A DNA stretch of 64,000 nucleotides from Raoultibacter phocaeensis (GTDB taxonomy: Bacteria; Actinomycetota; Coriobacteriia; Coriobacteriales; Eggerthellaceae): positions 496,001 through 560,000 of the forward strand of contig NZ_CABDUX010000001.1 of NCBI RefSeq assembly GCF_901411515.1, written 5' to 3'. Both the position numbers and the translations under genes were made by a program. The notes beneath the pieces are model-generated. The model was not told the origin of the DNA, did not search any database, and saw only the letters and a program-made list of their open reading frames with translations. Shown piece by piece: positions 18,038 to 27,132 of the stretch. Every line of letters begins with the position of its first letter. Within the stretch, counting starts at the first letter, position 1.

Positions 18038-19099
18038 CTATGCGCTCGGCAGGATGCACCGATGACCGTACGTGGCATCGCAGCCGTTGCACGAGACGCA
18101 TCGGGGAATCGCCTGCGTATCGGCACCCCATCGGCGCACGAGATCGGGTTCGCATATGAGCGGTCGGCACAACCCGAAACCGGAGACCGCCCCGCTCGCA
18201 GCCAGGCGCTCCATCGCCTCGAACCGGCGATTGCCGCCGGTAAGGATGATCGGAATGTCGACAACGTCAGCAAGCCGCTTCGCGTACTCAGCGAAGAAGG
18301 GCTCTCCGTCGAAGTCCTTCGTCCTGCACGACCGCCACGCGCCGCTCACCTCGACAGCATCGATTCCGCACCCTGCAAGCAACCGTACTGCCGCCAGGCT
18401 CTCGGCCTCGGTCAAGCCGCCGTCGATACCGTCGGAACTGTTGATCTTCACCATAATCGGAAAATCCGAACCAACGCATGCCCGAATCGCCTCAACGGCC
18501 TCCATAGCCAAACGCGCCCGATTCTCGACGGATCCGCCGTATGCGTCAGTGCGCCGATTGAAAAACGGGCTCAAAAACTGACTCAGCAGATACCCGTGCG
18601 CCGCATGCAGCTCAACCCCGTCGAAGCCCGCTTCGCACGCCCGCCGTCCTGCGGCGGCGAACGCCTCGACAAGCGCCTCGATGTCTCGCAGGCTCGCCTC
18701 AACGGGTACGATACCCGTTTTCGGGTTAGCGAGTGCCGAGGGGCCGAGGATGCGCTTGCTCGGAGGATCGAGCTTGCTTCCCGAGCCTCCGTAGACGATC
18801 TGCAAAACGATGCGCGTCCCGTGCGCATGCACGGCATCGACGAGTTCGCGGTATTCGGGCACGAACGAATCATCGTAGATGCCCATCATGTTCGGGTTCG
18901 GATGCTCGTCGGCCATCACGTACGCGTACCCGGTGATGATGGTTCCCGCACCACCCTCGGCAAGCGCTTCGTAAATCGCGAGCAGTTCGGGTGTGAGGTG
19001 GCCGTCATCGGTGGCGAGCGCCTCGTAGGTTGCCGCGCGCACAAACCGGTTCTTCGCCCGCAAAGACCCGATCGACAGCTCTCCGAATAGATGGTTCAT
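18038..19099 (-). CDS. NADH:flavin oxidoreductase of the Old Yellow Enzyme family
   Basis: The 353-aa TIM-barrel flavoprotein has the OYE blocks KNRFVRAATYEALATDDG at the start, GFDGVELHAAHGYLLSQFLS with the active-site His pair, and RTDAYGGSVENRARLAMEA. The FMN phosphate site ILTGGNRRFEAMERLAASGA lies near the end. The tail PRCVSCNGC...GHRC has four cysteines, reminiscent of the Fe-S linker region of 2,4-dienoyl-CoA reductase relatives. The long C-terminal pyridine-nucleotide domains of that subfamily are absent. The substrate is not predictable. It lies alone, 228 bases downstream of a reductase gene that ends in its own terminator, so it is probably a separate transcription unit. Confidence 0.85.
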   Translation of the reverse strand: MNHLFGELSIGSLRAKNRFVRAATYEALATDDGHLTPELLAIYEALAEGGAGTIITGYAYVMADEHPNPNMMGIYDDSFVPEYRELVDAVHAHGTRIVLQIVYGGSGSKLDPPSKRILGPSALANPKTGIVPVEASLRDIEALVEAFAAAGRRACEAGFDGVELHAAHGYLLSQFLSPFFNRRTDAYGGSVENRARLAMEAVEAIRACVGSDFPIMVKINSSDGIDGGLTEAESLAAVRLLAGCGIDAVEVSGAWRSCRTKDFDGEPFFAEYAKRLADVVDIPIILTGGNRRFEAMERLAASGAVSGFGLCRPLICEPDLVRRWGADTQAIPRCVSCNGCDATYGHRCILPSA

Positions 19100-19261
19100 A
19101 GCTCACCACTTCCAACACCGCCCAAAACATGCCGAACGTACCGGCTGCACTATGATAGCGCACGCCGCGCTTTGCCAAAACAAGCAGGAATGTGTTCTTG
19201 AATTCTTACTTCGAATTCTTACAGAATATCTCGCTCAAGGAAAACCTAGTCGCACTTCGCT

Positions 19262-19300
19262 GAAAAGTCCGCTGCACAGCTTCACGCCGTGCAGCGGACT
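19262..19300 (-). terminator. Intrinsic terminator after the flavoprotein reductase gene
   Basis: On the minus strand GTCCGCTGCAC (19299-19289) pairs with GTGCAGCGGAC (19277-19267) over 11 bp with an 11-base loop, followed by TTTTC. It lies 28 bases past the end of the 19328-21010 gene and separates it from the OYE gene. Confidence 0.8.
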
Positions 19301-19327
19301 CAATACTTCGTTTGGTGCAACAGATCG

Positions 19328-21010
19328 CTACGCACCCACCGCCCGTTCAGCGGCGAATTGACCCGCGCGACGTCCGCCCGTACATGCTCGCCCATGGCTT
19401 ACTCCCGAAATAGTAATCGGGTAGTCGTCGAAGAAGAAGCTTCCCGAGCAATTGCCTGCTGCCCATAGTCCTTCGATCGGATTCTTATCGCCATCAAGCA
19501 CCTGCTGGTATTCGTTTATTTCCAGACCCCCGAGCGTAATCAGGAGTGTTGTACCCGAATGCACAGCATAAAACGGCGGCTCGGTGATCGAGCTCAGGCA
19601 TTGCGCGCGTTTGCCGAAATCGGTATCGACTCCCGCCGCACACAGCTCGTTATAATGCCCTATCGTCGCCTTAGCAGTCTTTTGGTCGATGCCTTCCATC
19701 TTCGCCAGCAGTCCGTCGATCGTATCGGCCGATAGAATCTGCCCCCCTTCGATAAACTGCTGTACTTCTTCGGGGTTGTGAAGCGGCGAGCGGAAATCCT
19801 TGCACACAACCATGCCCATAGCCGGCCCGTCGGTCTCCCATTTCGCATCCCATATAACCCACTTCATATGACGCGGCTGGGCATTGTGGGCACGGCAGAC
19901 GTATGCGTAGGGCATGTCCTCGTTGCAGAAGCGCTCGCCGAAATCGTTCAGGTATAACCACGGCTGACGCGTCAAGGGAATCGAGGGCATATGCTCAAGC
20001 CCTTCGACACCCTCGTCGAAATACATTGGGCAATGGGGAGCGGGATCGATCGAAGCCCCCACCCATGCGCCCATGCGGATTCCATCGCCCGTATTGTGGG
20101 CGGGCGTCGTGATATTGTATACGTCTTCTTCGTGATGGGGAACGAACGCATCCATCATCTCGGTATCGGCTCCGTAACCGCCCGCAGCAAGCACCACGCT
20201 CTTCGCATCGATCTGCGCGTACCGGGATCCGTCTTTGTAGATGACACCGGTTATCGGCCCGTCCCCCTCGCGCACCAACTGCTCAGCTGTTACGTTGAAA
20301 CGAATCTCCACCCCAAGTTCTTCGGCGTAAGCGGTAAATGCCTTTGCCCATCCGATGGCAAATGGCGGTTCATAACCCGCTTCGGCCCCCTCAGCTATAA
20401 GCTCTTCGGTCGGAACGATTTGGAACGCATCGGTCGCGAAGTGCTCGTACCACGCATCGGGGATGACTTGCATTTCCTCAGGCATGGGCGCAACGGTCAC
20501 GCCATGGCTTGAAAGCATATTCGCAGCCCAGTCGAGCGCCTCGGCTGAATGATCCACCCACGCCTTCACCACACGATAATCACCCCGATGGCCTCCCCAA
20601 CGAAGCACTTCTTGCAACACGTCTTCCTTGCGCGAAGTAAGGTCGATGCCAGCCTCTTTCTGCAAAGTTCCTCCGATAGCCCCATAGTCGATGCCACGGA
20701 AATTCGCAATACCCGTCTTTTCAAGAACGAGAACGCTCGCCCCCTTCTCCGCTGCCGAACAAGCTGCAGAAAGACCCGCCATGCCAGCGCCTACCACGAC
20801 AACGTCGACAGTCTCCCTGCTTTCGGTCTCACCAATCGCCTCGGGCTCCGTTTCCCATGAATACGTTTTCGTTCCAGCTTTCGCGTCAGCTACCGCCTGG
20901 GATTCCTGCGGTGCGCATCCAGCGAGGCTTGCGCCCGCCACAGCAGCCATCGATGCGGCGCCCAATCCCAAAAAGCTGCGCCTACTCAAACTCCTTCTTG
21001 TCTCTTCCAT
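19328..21010 (-). CDS. Tat-exported FAD-dependent fumarate-reductase-like lipoprotein, copy 1
   Basis: The 560-aa product begins with a twin-arginine signal (SRRSFLGLGAAS) ending in a lipobox-like LAGC at about residue 32, so it is probably an exported, lipid-anchored flavoprotein. The mature part has an FAD fold (DVVVVGAGMAGLSAACSAAE) and the C-terminal family motif WAAGNCSGSFFFDDYPITIS followed by SHGRACTGGRRAG. This is the fumarate reductase/urocanate reductase superfamily, which uses small organic electron acceptors in anaerobic respiration. No haem-binding CXXCH motif is present, so electrons must come from another protein. The acceptor cannot be told from sequence. GGAGGGG precedes the start. 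It is divergent from a membrane LuxR gene, a likely dedicated regulator. Confidence 0.9.
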   Translation of the reverse strand: MEETRRSLSRRSFLGLGAASMAAVAGASLAGCAPQESQAVADAKAGTKTYSWETEPEAIGETESRETVDVVVVGAGMAGLSAACSAAEKGASVLVLEKTGIANFRGIDYGAIGGTLQKEAGIDLTSRKEDVLQEVLRWGGHRGDYRVVKAWVDHSAEALDWAANMLSSHGVTVAPMPEEMQVIPDAWYEHFATDAFQIVPTEELIAEGAEAGYEPPFAIGWAKAFTAYAEELGVEIRFNVTAEQLVREGDGPITGVIYKDGSRYAQIDAKSVVLAAGGYGADTEMMDAFVPHHEEDVYNITTPAHNTGDGIRMGAWVGASIDPAPHCPMYFDEGVEGLEHMPSIPLTRQPWLYLNDFGERFCNEDMPYAYVCRAHNAQPRHMKWVIWDAKWETDGPAMGMVVCKDFRSPLHNPEEVQQFIEGGQILSADTIDGLLAKMEGIDQKTAKATIGHYNELCAAGVDTDFGKRAQCLSSITEPPFYAVHSGTTLLITLGGLEINEYQQVLDGDKNPIEGLWAAGNCSGSFFFDDYPITISGVSHGRACTGGRRAGQFAAERAVGA

Positions 21011-21172
21011 GAAACCCCTCCGATCATCGGTTCAATCATGGTTTAAGCTTGGCATCAATACGGGGTTTTACCATCGATGCGAAGTGTGTATTCGCAGGAA
21101 AATGCATCGGTAAAAAGCAACGATTGACCCGATTTCGCCGCTATGCGACTATAAAACCGATGGAGGTGCACA

Positions 21173-22717
21173 ATGCTAGCCACATGGTGGGACAATCTAC
21201 AGGAAAGCTGCGACACACGCATGATGGCGGGTACGGCCACTGCAGTTTGCTGGCTGCTCTTGCTTGCCGTTTCGCCGGTGTTCTCAGCGGCCCCGACACT
21301 CATTGCCCAAGGCATATCCTGGCGACTCGTCGCAGTCGCCTGCACCGCGATCCTGTTTTCGGTATCGCTCCTCGCAGCAAAAAGGTTTGGAGGCTCCAGA
21401 AATCTGCGATTCACCGTACCGGTCATTGCGGGTTGTGCCGCTGCGTTTTTCGGAGTATTGCTTCACCGCTTCGCATCTCACCAGTTCATGGACGACCTCG
21501 GAGCAGCTTTCGTCGCTTTCGGGGTTGTAGCGCTTTGCTTTGGCTGGGCCCTGCCTTTTTCAGAGATTCGATTGAGAAAACGCGTCGTGGCCTCAGCTGC
21601 CGGCGCCATCTGCGGCTGCGTACTTTACTTTTGCATTGTTGCCGTTCCCCAACCTTTCGCACTGTTTATCGGAGCGTGCTTGCCCATCGCTTCGGCAATG
21701 TGCTGGATCGCGCTGCGCTCGAAACAGGCAGAACCCGAAGGCGTTCGATCCGACGCAGAGTCGGCCACAGCCACGCCGCATTCAAGCGAGATGACCAAAC
21801 AGGAACAGGAACATCCAACGAAGTTTGCGCGCCCTAACTGCAGCACCTTTCTTCATCCGTACGGGCGAGAGCTTTCTGCGGCAATAGGCCTCTATGGAAT
21901 GCTTTTCGTCTTGGCTGGCCACGTACTTCCTGAAACAGAATCCGTGTGGGTTTTATCGGTGGTGCCGGGCGTTATCAACGTCGGCGCGTTCTTCCTTATC
22001 GAAATTGCACTTTCGGTGTACATGGTTAAGAGAATCCACCGGGAAAACCCCGTTGTCGCTTATCGCCCCGCTACAATTCTCGTAGCTGTAGCGTTTTTTT
22101 TCTTACCGTTTGCAAGCCCCGAAATCGCTCTTTTTTGCATGGCCATCGCGTTTGCAGGATTCGGAAGCTTCATGGTCTTCTTTTGGATCGTCATGGGAAA
22201 CATCACGCAAAAATGGAAGCTGCCGTTTCTGCGCGTGTACGCGCAGGGATTTCTCACCCTGCTGGCAGGTATCGCCGTCGGGGAGCTTATCGCTTGGTTT
22301 CTGACCTCGATACGGCAGCCCGGCTTTGATTACGTCGCAACACTCAGCATTGTTTCTCTGTTTTTGCTCGTTGCAATGGCGTGGCAAATGTCGGACGGAT
22401 CGCGGTTTGCCAACGAGACGAAGGAAATGGGAGGCCAGTATTTCGATTTCGACATACAGGGGTCGTCTGGAGAAAAAGGGCCTTCTTACAAAATGTCCAC
22501 TTTGGATACCATTGCACATTCGTACCGCCTTTCACCCCGTGAAACCGAAGTCCTTGAATTGCTGCTCAAGGGGCGGAGCATCCCCTATATTTGCGATGAG
22601 CTGTTCATTGCAAAAAGCACCGCACAAACCCATGTGCGCCATATTTACTCGAAAATGGAGATCACCGGCGGTAGGCAGGAACTCATCGATCGCATAGAGA
22701 AGAGCGGTGAGTACTAA
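21173..22717 (+). CDS. Polytopic membrane LuxR-type transcriptional regulator, copy 1
   Basis: The 514-aa product has about 12 hydrophobic helices over residues 15-410 and a C-terminal LuxR/GerE HTH (LSPRETEVLELLLKGRSIPY then STAQTHVRHIYSKMEI). The layout of a transporter-like sensor domain joined to a GerE HTH is typical of an expanded regulator family in Eggerthellaceae. The membrane part may sense a ligand at the membrane and the HTH may act on nearby promoters. The gene is divergent from the reductase gene 19328-21010 with a 162-base shared promoter region. GGAGGTG precedes the ATG. The ligand is unknown. Confidence 0.87.
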   Translation: MLATWWDNLQESCDTRMMAGTATAVCWLLLLAVSPVFSAAPTLIAQGISWRLVAVACTAILFSVSLLAAKRFGGSRNLRFTVPVIAGCAAAFFGVLLHRFASHQFMDDLGAAFVAFGVVALCFGWALPFSEIRLRKRVVASAAGAICGCVLYFCIVAVPQPFALFIGACLPIASAMCWIALRSKQAEPEGVRSDAESATATPHSSEMTKQEQEHPTKFARPNCSTFLHPYGRELSAAIGLYGMLFVLAGHVLPETESVWVLSVVPGVINVGAFFLIEIALSVYMVKRIHRENPVVAYRPATILVAVAFFFLPFASPEIALFCMAIAFAGFGSFMVFFWIVMGNITQKWKLPFLRVYAQGFLTLLAGIAVGELIAWFLTSIRQPGFDYVATLSIVSLFLLVAMAWQMSDGSRFANETKEMGGQYFDFDIQGSSGEKGPSYKMSTLDTIAHSYRLSPRETEVLELLLKGRSIPYICDELFIAKSTAQTHVRHIYSKMEITGGRQELIDRIEKSGEY

Positions 22718-22840
22718 CCCGGTTCGATGAACTTGCCGTACGTGCTTCGGCCGCTCCCGGGCATCGATCGTACGAGTGGCGGGTTCAACGCCATCGACCG
22801 CTAACGGCTTTTTACCTTGCTCGTCTGCACAACGCCTCCC

Positions 22841-24412
22841 TTACCCGTCGATAGAAGCGCATCCTTTGCCGCCTTCTTTGCCGTGGTAGAGCGCAGCATC
22901 GGCGCGACGGTACAAATCGTCGTAATCTTCTCCGGGGCGCGCGCTTGCGATGCCCACGCTCGCCGTCACCTCATCGGCGATCGTTTCGACTTCGGCTACG
23001 TGCGCAGATACGGCATGCAACAGCGCATCGGCTCGCTTTTCGATCGCTGCAAGGCTGTCTTCCTCCCAATACGCGAGAAATTCATCGCCTCCCATGCGCG
23101 CTGCGTACTCGCCCTTTCCGCATGCAGCCTTCAGCGCTGCAGAAACCGCTTTCAAAGCGCGGTCGCCCTCGAAATGGCCGTAGGTATCGTTCACTTGCTT
23201 GAAATCATCGATATCGAGTATCAGAAGGCAGCATACGGCACCATGCTCGCTGCGACGCAGCTTCGACAGCACCTTTCGGCGAAACGTCGCCGCATTGAGC
23301 ATTTGCGTGAGCGGATCATGGCTCGCCGCGCGCGAGCGCGTGAAGGCGATAAACCCGAGCGCTGCCACCACAACGAGAAGCGGCACCGATACGATCAGAG
23401 CGAATGCGGTCGGATATTGGCTGATAAGCTCCCGAAACGTGAAGGTGCGGTTCGAATACGTGTGATCGTAGACGAGGGATATCACATCTCGGGCTGGAAT
23501 CGATTCGATCGCCTTGTCGAGAAGGGCCAATACCTGCTCGTCATGCGGTTCCCTGAGAGCAAAACACAGGTTCACGTTCTGAAAGCTTGCGTCGACCGTA
23601 AGCACGTTGCTATAGGATCCGTTGTCCAAAACCAACGGTATCACATGCGAATTCTCGTATGTATACACAGCATCGCCCCTGTCTACAGCAGCAAGGCAAT
23701 CAGCTGCTGTCAAATACGAGAGCACCGTATACCCCAGCGACTCGTACTGTTCGACGCGGTCGAAGGTAACCGCCATGGGCATTTCGGACGACAGATCGCT
23801 GTACGCATACGACGCGTTAAACGCTACTACCGCCCGCGTGATGCTGTACGGCTCGCTCAAAGCAAATCCGAATTCCCCGCTCGCTCCCTCGACGTCCTCG
23901 CATCCTGCAATAAAGTCGAGCTGTAAGTCTTTGGCTTGCTGAAGGAGGGCATCGCTGCTTTCGAGCATAACGTATTCGAACGTCAACCCCGTTTCACGAG
24001 CAATGCGATCGAGCACATCGCGCGTGACCCCGGCAACTTGGCCAGACGCATCGAGGTAGCTCATCGGCTCGCGACCGGGCAGCACGCCCACACGCAACGG
24101 AGGCGTTGCAAAAGCCAAAGCCCGTTCTTCTGCGGTGAGTTGCAAGTCTTTCGAGCCATGCGTCGCCTGCTGAGCCGTATCGTTGGTTGCAGCCGACGCA
24201 GCTTCAGACCCTTCAGCATAGGCGGCGCCGATGCCGAAGATCTGTACGGTAGGCATTGCGCAGAGGCTGAGCAACACAGCAAAAGCGACCACCAGAAGCA
24301 TGCGAAGAACCGTGCCGAATCCCGAGGACCTCGTCGCCTTGGAGCAACGTCGTGCATCAGACGTGCGATATTGCGAAAAAAGAGTTCTCACCCAGGTCTG
24401 CTCCCTGCCCAT
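22841..24412 (-). CDS. Diguanylate cyclase with periplasmic solute-binding sensor domain
   Basis: The 523-aa product has an N-terminal membrane helix (about residues 33-60), a periplasmic domain resembling family 3 solute-binding proteins (ALAFATPPLRVGVLPGREP, FDRVEQYESLG, residues about 95-325), a second helix (about 330-355) and a cytoplasmic GGDEF domain. The catalytic motif RMGGDEF is intact near residue 440, and DIDDFKQVNDTYGHFEGD is the substrate/metal block. It should make cyclic di-GMP in response to a periplasmic small molecule. The family's inhibitory RxxD site is not obvious. The ATG at 24412 lacks a good ribosome site; a GTG at 24391 has AGGGAGCAG before it and may be the true start. 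No cyclic di-GMP effector is visible nearby. Confidence 0.88.
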   Translation of the reverse strand: MGREQTWVRTLFSQYRTSDARRCSKATRSSGFGTVLRMLLVVAFAVLLSLCAMPTVQIFGIGAAYAEGSEAASAATNDTAQQATHGSKDLQLTAEERALAFATPPLRVGVLPGREPMSYLDASGQVAGVTRDVLDRIARETGLTFEYVMLESSDALLQQAKDLQLDFIAGCEDVEGASGEFGFALSEPYSITRAVVAFNASYAYSDLSSEMPMAVTFDRVEQYESLGYTVLSYLTAADCLAAVDRGDAVYTYENSHVIPLVLDNGSYSNVLTVDASFQNVNLCFALREPHDEQVLALLDKAIESIPARDVISLVYDHTYSNRTFTFRELISQYPTAFALIVSVPLLVVVAALGFIAFTRSRAASHDPLTQMLNAATFRRKVLSKLRRSEHGAVCCLLILDIDDFKQVNDTYGHFEGDRALKAVSAALKAACGKGEYAARMGGDEFLAYWEEDSLAAIEKRADALLHAVSAHVAEVETIADEVTASVGIASARPGEDYDDLYRRADAALYHGKEGGKGCASIDG

Positions 24413-24563
24413 TCGTATGATACGTTCCGTACCCCATACCTGAGTGTACCACGTATAGTTATGCTTGCGCGCTTCCCTCGAAGAAAACCGAACCCCGCCG
24501 TTGCAATCTTCGAACTATAGTATCCTGTCAGTTCGCACACGACCGACAAGGAGCAGAGGCCCC

Positions 24564-25163
24564 ATGCCGCACGAAACAATCCCAACTGCCGACACGAACG
24601 ATTCCGTATCCGATTCACCGAGAACCTACGACGAAGAAGTATCGTTTCCCGAGGGACTGAGCCAGAAGGATTACGCCAAGAAAGCGGCGCGAAAAACCAA
24701 GCGGGGTGACCTCATTGTAGGATGGTCGCGCTTCATTGCGATAGGCCCCGTGCTGGGCTTACTGCTCGGTGCCATCGTGCTTACCGTCATTTCTCTTCTG
24801 ACCACAGGGCATGTGGTCATCGAAACGATCCAGGGCACCCTCGACACCAAAGGGCTCCTCGTCGAATTCGTCGAGCTAGCCGATATATTCCTGCTCGCCG
24901 TCGTGCTATACGTGATGGCACTCGGCTTGTACTCGCTTTTCATCTCCGACGATCTGCCTCTTCCCCATTGGCTCGAGTTCCACACGCTCAACGATCTTAA
25001 GGAAAAGCTCATCGCCATCGTCGGTGTAGCGCTCGCCGTATACTTCTTCGGCCGTGTTGTCGGGGGAGATACGCCGACCAATGTACTGCTTGAAGGCGTC
25101 GGCATCTCGGCGGTCATCATCGCGCTCGCCTACTTCATGAAAAACGTACTGAAAAAGAAATAG
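24564..25163 (+). CDS. UPF0114 (YqhA) family membrane protein
   Basis: The 199-aa product has a polar N-terminal region of about 60 residues followed by four predicted membrane helices. The block YVMALGLYSLFISDDLPLPH and the following LNDLKEKLIAIVGVALAVYF match the UPF0114/YqhA signature. The biochemical role of the family is not established. I chose the ATG at 24564 (AAGGAGCAG ten bases upstream) over a frame extension to 24465 whose residues look non-coding. It stands alone, divergent from the diguanylate cyclase gene. Confidence 0.8.
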   Translation: MPHETIPTADTNDSVSDSPRTYDEEVSFPEGLSQKDYAKKAARKTKRGDLIVGWSRFIAIGPVLGLLLGAIVLTVISLLTTGHVVIETIQGTLDTKGLLVEFVELADIFLLAVVLYVMALGLYSLFISDDLPLPHWLEFHTLNDLKEKLIAIVGVALAVYFFGRVVGGDTPTNVLLEGVGISAVIIALAYFMKNVLKKK

Positions 25164-25272
25164 GGCTCGACCGCCTACAACCCAACGACCGCAGCGCTTC
25201 CGAGGGTCGCATTGCGGGAACATCCCGATGCCCGAAAAGCGCACTGTGGACCCTCGTTTGACACCGACATAT

Positions 25273-25419
25273 TTAGGGAATGTACACCCTACGTCGTTTT
25301 GCGATAAAAGAGACGGCTGATTTGCCTTCGTTCAAAGTGTTTCGCCTGGTCGCAAAAAACCGATGCTTCTGAAACAGGGAATAATCGTCGCAAAACGACG
25401 TAGGGTGTACATTCCCTAA
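25273..25419. repeat. Inverted-repeat element IR-2 with conserved core
   Basis: Two perfect 32-bp arms (25273-25304, beginning TTAGGGAATGTACACC; 25388-25419, its exact complement) enclose 83 bases. The interior holds GCCTGGTCGCAAAA at 25344-25357, then ATGC at 25363 and AAAC at 25372, matching the core of the element at 5386-5534 in sequence, orientation and placement. The distances from core to left and right arms are 39 and 30 here, against 44 and 35 there. The arms of the two elements are unrelated in sequence. The surrounding 25164-25272 holds nothing I can identify. Confidence 0.78.
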
Positions 25420-25534
25420 TTCGCCTCGCCTTGAAACGGAGCCCCCCCCGGATTGCGACGCAACGGCCATCCTGCAGGGTTCGAATTGGCTTTCTGCACC
25501 TTTCTCGCTGGATGTTGTGCGACGATCGCGCGGC

Positions 25535-25660
25535 TTAGTTCGGTTTTGTTCTGTGCGGCTTTATTCGGCGTCGCTCGATTTTCGCTTGGTTTCGTGCGGT
25601 TTTATTCGATTTCGGTCGGTTTTGTGCGGTTTTGTCCGGTTTCGCTGGGATTCAAACTCG
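25535..25660 (+). repeat. Degenerate G/T-rich tandem repeat tract
   Basis: About ten imperfect copies of a unit resembling CGGTTTTGTG or CGGTTTCG follow one another, strongly enriched in G and T on the plus strand and poor in A. Spacing is roughly 10 bases or multiples of it. The tract ends about 70 bases upstream of tRNA-Leu. It lies in a stretch without a credible gene: open frames across it only repeat a short GFVRF-like motif generated by the tandem DNA. Confidence 0.6.
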
Positions 25661-25728
25661 TCCTTGCATTGGTCCGTGGGGTCATGTATCATTTTTTCTT
25701 GCTTTCGACTCAGGTCGGAACGCATAAT

Positions 25729-25815
25729 GCGGGTGTGGCGGAATTGGCAGACGCGTACGGTTCAGGTCCGTATGAGAGCAATCTCGTGAAGGTTCAAGTC
25801 CTTTCACCCGCACCA
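25729..25815 (+). tRNA. tRNA-Leu (anticodon CAG)
   Basis: The acceptor stem GCGGGTG (25729-25735) pairs with CACCCGC (25805-25811), followed by discriminator A and an encoded CCA. The anticodon arm TACGG-TTCAGGT-CCGTA places CAG in the loop. The variable arm is long, as expected for a class II tRNA, and GGTTCAAGTCC forms the T-arm. It decodes CUG leucine codons. Confidence 0.97.
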
Positions 25816-25853
25816 CTAACGGCTGGTCACCTTTTGGTGGGCAGCCGTTAGTG
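25814..25853 (+). terminator. Hairpin directly after tRNA-Leu
   Basis: CACTAACGGCTG (25814-25825) pairs perfectly with CAGCCGTTAGTG (25842-25853), with an inner CACC-TTTT-GGTG stem. It starts within the encoded CCA of the tRNA. No T-run follows, so it may act as a 3' processing or factor-dependent termination structure rather than a classical terminator. Confidence 0.5.
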
Positions 25854-25901
25854 ATTCTGGGCTCGGGTGTCGCCGTTTCTTTGCCTCGCGATTCGCTTCG
25901 A

Positions 25902-27080
25902 TCACCGACGAATGCCGAGAAGCTCGCGCCCCCGAAAGGCTGCATACTCCTCGATAAGACAGGTCAAATCTCGCTCGTCGAAGCGATCGCCCCATGCAGA
26001 CACCGTGACTTCGATGCCCTTTGCCTTCGCCTTGCTTGTCCACACGCCGACCACCTCGCCTCGGTGCACGAGAGCGCCAGGGTTCGCGACGGTCTTCCAT
26101 ATGCGCGTATGCAGCGACGTATCAGGCTGAAGGATCGCGCGATCGCGCTGATCGAGGTACGGATCGTGCGGCCCGAGCAGCAGAAGCTCGCGCTTCAAAG
26201 ATGCCGGGGCAAAAAGCGCCTCGCGGTCGGCGGCCAAGATGAACGCCTTCTTTCCCCGCACACCCACCGGCTTCGTTTCTTCAGCCACCGTCGCCCACAT
26301 GCGGCGCGCCTGCTTACCCGAGCAGCCGAGCCAGCTCGCAAAGGCATCGGGCGTCGTCGGGCCGTAGCAGTGCAGAAACGCGCGAGCGAGCAGTTTTGCC
26401 GCATCGTCGCCGGCGCAAAGTTCGCTGCCAAGCCAATGCTTGTAGGACGTAAACGTGGGGCTTGCTCCCTCGCGCTTCCCGAATACCACGAGGCCGCAAA
26501 ACGAGCACGGTCGCAGCAGAAACGACACAGCGGCACCCCCGACCGTCTGCGTATCGGGGCTTCCGTACATCGAGGGATCGTTCCATCGCTTGCGCGTATC
26601 GGCAGGCAACAGGGGAGCCACCCACGAGGCCAGCGTCTGATCGAGTGCCGTTTTGCTTGCGATGGTGCACTCGTCCAAATTCGGCATTACCCGCAGGAGA
26701 AGCTCAAACAGCTCGTCGAACCTCATCTGAAGATGATCGAGGGCAAGCGTTATGCCCCGCGTATAGATCCACGGTTCATCCCCTTGGGGAACCAGCGCCG
26801 TCAGAAACGAAGCGGCATCTCGGACGGGAAACACAATGGGCGCACCCCGGAAGCTCCACGCTTGGACAAGCTCCTTATCTCGGAGCAGCAACCGATCGAG
26901 CTCCGCCGCATCGCACGAGGGCACGCGATTGTACAACGCCGTTTCCCACGCTTTGGGAGGCGAGTTCTGCAGCCCGCAAGCACCTGCCGCACCCACAGCA
27001 TCCGTCAGCGGATACGCCATATCGAGGTGGTGGGAATGCAACCTAAAACGCCGTATCTGTTCGACGCCTACCTCGTCCAT
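25902..27080 (-). CDS. Winged-helix DNA-binding domain protein of the AlkZ/HTH_42 family
   Basis: The 392-aa product resembles the HTH_42 superfamily (PF06224), which includes the DNA glycosylases AlkZ and YcaQ that repair crosslinks or bulky alkyl lesions. Typical points are the N-terminal recognition of small winged-helix units (LDRLLLRDKELVQAWSFRGA), the central GPTTPDAFASWLGCSG block and the late LLGPHDPYLDQRDR motif. I did not find a clear catalytic QxQ motif, so glycosylase activity is uncertain. The start is the ATG at 27080, which has AGGAGG seven bases upstream; an ATG at 27098 would place that ribosome site inside the gene. It is convergent with tRNA-Leu and downstream of surface-protein genes. 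Confidence 0.8.
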   Translation of the reverse strand: MDEVGVEQIRRFRLHSHHLDMAYPLTDAVGAAGACGLQNSPPKAWETALYNRVPSCDAAELDRLLLRDKELVQAWSFRGAPIVFPVRDAASFLTALVPQGDEPWIYTRGITLALDHLQMRFDELFELLLRVMPNLDECTIASKTALDQTLASWVAPLLPADTRKRWNDPSMYGSPDTQTVGGAAVSFLLRPCSFCGLVVFGKREGASPTFTSYKHWLGSELCAGDDAAKLLARAFLHCYGPTTPDAFASWLGCSGKQARRMWATVAEETKPVGVRGKKAFILAADREALFAPASLKRELLLLGPHDPYLDQRDRAILQPDTSLHTRIWKTVANPGALVHRGEVVGVWTSKAKAKGIEVTVSAWGDRFDERDLTCLIEEYAAFRGRELLGIRR

Positions 27081-27132
27081 GGGCCCGCCTCCTGCCATGC
27101 GCTCGATCGACGAGCACGCACACGCGTTGTGC

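Noticed and set aside
25273-25470. 65-codon minus-strand frame spanning the second inverted-repeat element
   Set aside because: Codes through both arms and the core; no ribosome site. The DNA symmetry explains the open frame better than a protein does.
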